Source of the DNA: Acidobacteriota bacterium
GTDB lineage: Bacteria > Acidobacteriota > Terriglobia > Terriglobales > Acidobacteriaceae
Reading direction: 5' to 3'
DNA: 16,047 nt
NCBI GenBank assembly: GCA_003223595.1
Contig: QHVR01000413.1
Coordinates: 1 to 16,047, forward strand
Shown here: positions 15,047 through 16,047 of the stretch, piece after piece
Layout: the number at the start of each line of letters is the position of its first letter
Position numbering within the stretch: the stretch's first letter is position 1
The notes under the pieces: generated by a model
What the model was told of the DNA's origin: nothing
Database searches by the model: none
The model's input: the letters and a program-made list of their open reading frames with translations, nothing else
Position numbers and translations under genes: made by a program

Positions 15047-16047
15047 ATGAAAATGAATGCGTTCTTTTCTGCCATATTCTTTATGTGCGTCATCGCCGTT
15101 CTTTCATCTTCCGCCCAAGCTGGCGCTTCGCCCTCAGCAAACCTCGCGCTCACTCCGCCGATGGGCTGGAATTCCTGGAACAAATTCCAGTGCAACGTCA
15201 GCGAGGACATGATCAAAGGAATGGCCGACGCGGTGGTCAAGTCAGGAATGAAAGATGCTGGATACATATACGTGAACATTGACGACTGCTGGCAGGTCAG
15301 CCGCGACGAGAAGGCCAACATCGTTGTCGACCCGCAACGATTTCCGCATGGAATGAAAGCGGTCGGTGATTACATTCATTCGCTCGGGCTGAAGTTTGGC
15401 GTCTATTCGGACGCCGGATCGCAGACTTGCGCGGGTCGCCCCGGCGGACTCGGCCACGAATACCAGGATGCCATCCAGTATGCGGCTTGGGGTGTGGATT
15501 ATCTGAAGTACGATTGGTGCCACACCACAACCCAGGATGCAAAGGCCTCTTACGCCAACATTCGAGCGGCACTCGATGCCGCAGGCCGTCCGATCGTGCT
15601 GAGCATTTGTGAATGGGGAACCGCCAAGCCCTGGCTCTGGGGCAAAGAAGTAGGCGGAAATCTATGGCGCACCACGGGAGATATCAGTGACCGCTGGGGC
15701 GGTAAGGAAAAGTGGCCGGACGGAAGCTGCTGTTCAAACGGTGTGCTGGCGATCTTGGATGAGCAGGTCGGCTTGCAGTCTTATGCAGGGCCGGGTCACT
15801 GGAATGATCCCGACATGCTCGAGGTTGGCAACGGTGGAATGACCGATACGGAGTATCGCTCGCATTTCAGCCTGTGGGCGACCTTGGCCGCGCCCCTGAT
15901 TGCAGGTAACGATCTGCGGACCATGACTCCTGCGATTCACGACATTCTGACCAACAAAGAAGTGATCGCGGTGGATCAGGACGCCCTCGGGCGTGAAGGC
16001 GAGCGTGTCACCAAGAATGGAGATGCCGAGGTCTGGGCCAAGCAATT
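15047..16047 (+). CDS. Secreted alpha-galactosidase, glycoside hydrolase family 27 (3'-truncated)
   Basis: The frame is open from the ATG at 15047 to the window end (333 codons), so the C terminus is missing. The enzyme should remove alpha-linked galactose from oligo- or polysaccharides outside the cytoplasm. A signal peptide covers 1-25 (FFSAIFFMCVIAVLSSSAQA). The GH27 barrel begins at LTPPMGWNSWN (35-45). The nucleophile is D156 in YLKYDWC and the acid/base is D212 in WRTTGDISD. Their spacing of 56 is close to the 55 I recall for the rice enzyme. The segment SYAGPGHWNDPDMLEVGNGGMT is nearly diagnostic for the family. The last residues (QDALGREGERV, EVWAK) enter the C-terminal beta-sandwich, of which most is outside. 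No ribosome binding site precedes the ATG. A TTG two codons upstream and a second ATG at 15053 are alternative starts. Alpha-N-acetylgalactosaminidase activity is a family alternative, less likely with this plant-like motif set. Confidence 0.93.
   Translation, partial: MKMNAFFSAIFFMCVIAVLSSSAQAGASPSANLALTPPMGWNSWNKFQCNVSEDMIKGMADAVVKSGMKDAGYIYVNIDDCWQVSRDEKANIVVDPQRFPHGMKAVGDYIHSLGLKFGVYSDAGSQTCAGRPGGLGHEYQDAIQYAAWGVDYLKYDWCHTTTQDAKASYANIRAALDAAGRPIVLSICEWGTAKPWLWGKEVGGNLWRTTGDISDRWGGKEKWPDGSCCSNGVLAILDEQVGLQSYAGPGHWNDPDMLEVGNGGMTDTEYRSHFSLWATLAAPLIAGNDLRTMTPAIHDILTNKEVIAVDQDALGREGERVTKNGDAEVWAKQ

Noticed and set aside
1..16047. Mobile element, CRISPR array, tRNA or rRNA genes
   Set aside because: No transposase or integrase motifs, no spaced direct repeats and no cloverleaf-like or rRNA-like stretch were seen in the spacers between genes.

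Overview
The window looks like an ordinary chromosomal segment of a Terriglobia-type acidobacterium (Koribacter/Acidobacteriaceae-like). Support for this is the moderately high GC, several Sec-exported proteins with Acidobacteria-style architectures (a carboxypeptidase-regulatory-like domain fused to an M1 peptidase; a laminin-G-like domain fused to a TolB-type propeller), a DUF3455 protein, and a FadN/FadA/FadE-type beta-oxidation set. The assignment is inference from protein style, not from a marker gene. I see no RNA gene, insertion sequence, phage gene or CRISPR array. No gene-free stretch exceeds 300 bases; the longest is 5220-5475.

Layout. (1) 2-3600, plus strand: the C-terminal part of a PLP-dependent aromatic-amino-acid-type decarboxylase cut by the window edge, then an exported M1-type metallopeptidase. 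(2) 3607-4530, minus strand: a patatin/RssA-type phospholipase, tail-to-tail with the peptidase. (3) 4728-5219, plus: a Nudix hydrolase. (4) 5476-12225, plus: a beta-oxidation block. It holds FadN-type hydroxyacyl-CoA dehydrogenase/enoyl-CoA hydratase, an exported DUF3455 protein, thiolase FadA, a second small exported protein of unknown family, and acyl-CoA dehydrogenase FadE. (5) 12313-13365, plus: an exported HSL-type alpha/beta hydrolase. (6) 13431-14942, minus: an exported laminin-G-like/PD40 propeller protein. (7) 15047 to the window end, plus: a secreted GH27 alpha-galactosidase cut by the edge. Genes 6 and 7 diverge from a 104-bp intergenic region.

How it works together. FadE makes the enoyl-CoA, FadN hydrates and oxidises it, and FadA cleaves off acetyl-CoA, so the block encodes a complete core spiral. 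It lacks an acyl-CoA synthetase and electron-transfer flavoprotein within the window. The gene order fadN-fadA-fadE is that of the Bacillus subtilis fad operon, but here two small exported proteins sit between the enzymes. The flanking patatin-like and HSL-type hydrolases could release acyl chains, but nothing in the sequence ties them to the spiral. The propeller protein and alpha-galactosidase suggest extracytoplasmic glycan handling.

I did not find a convincing wholly new system. The observations most worth checking are the two exported proteins embedded in the fad block, the peptidase lacking the GxMEN exopeptidase motif, a start-less cysteine-containing frame before the Nudix gene, and a good promoter in the divergent glycan locus.
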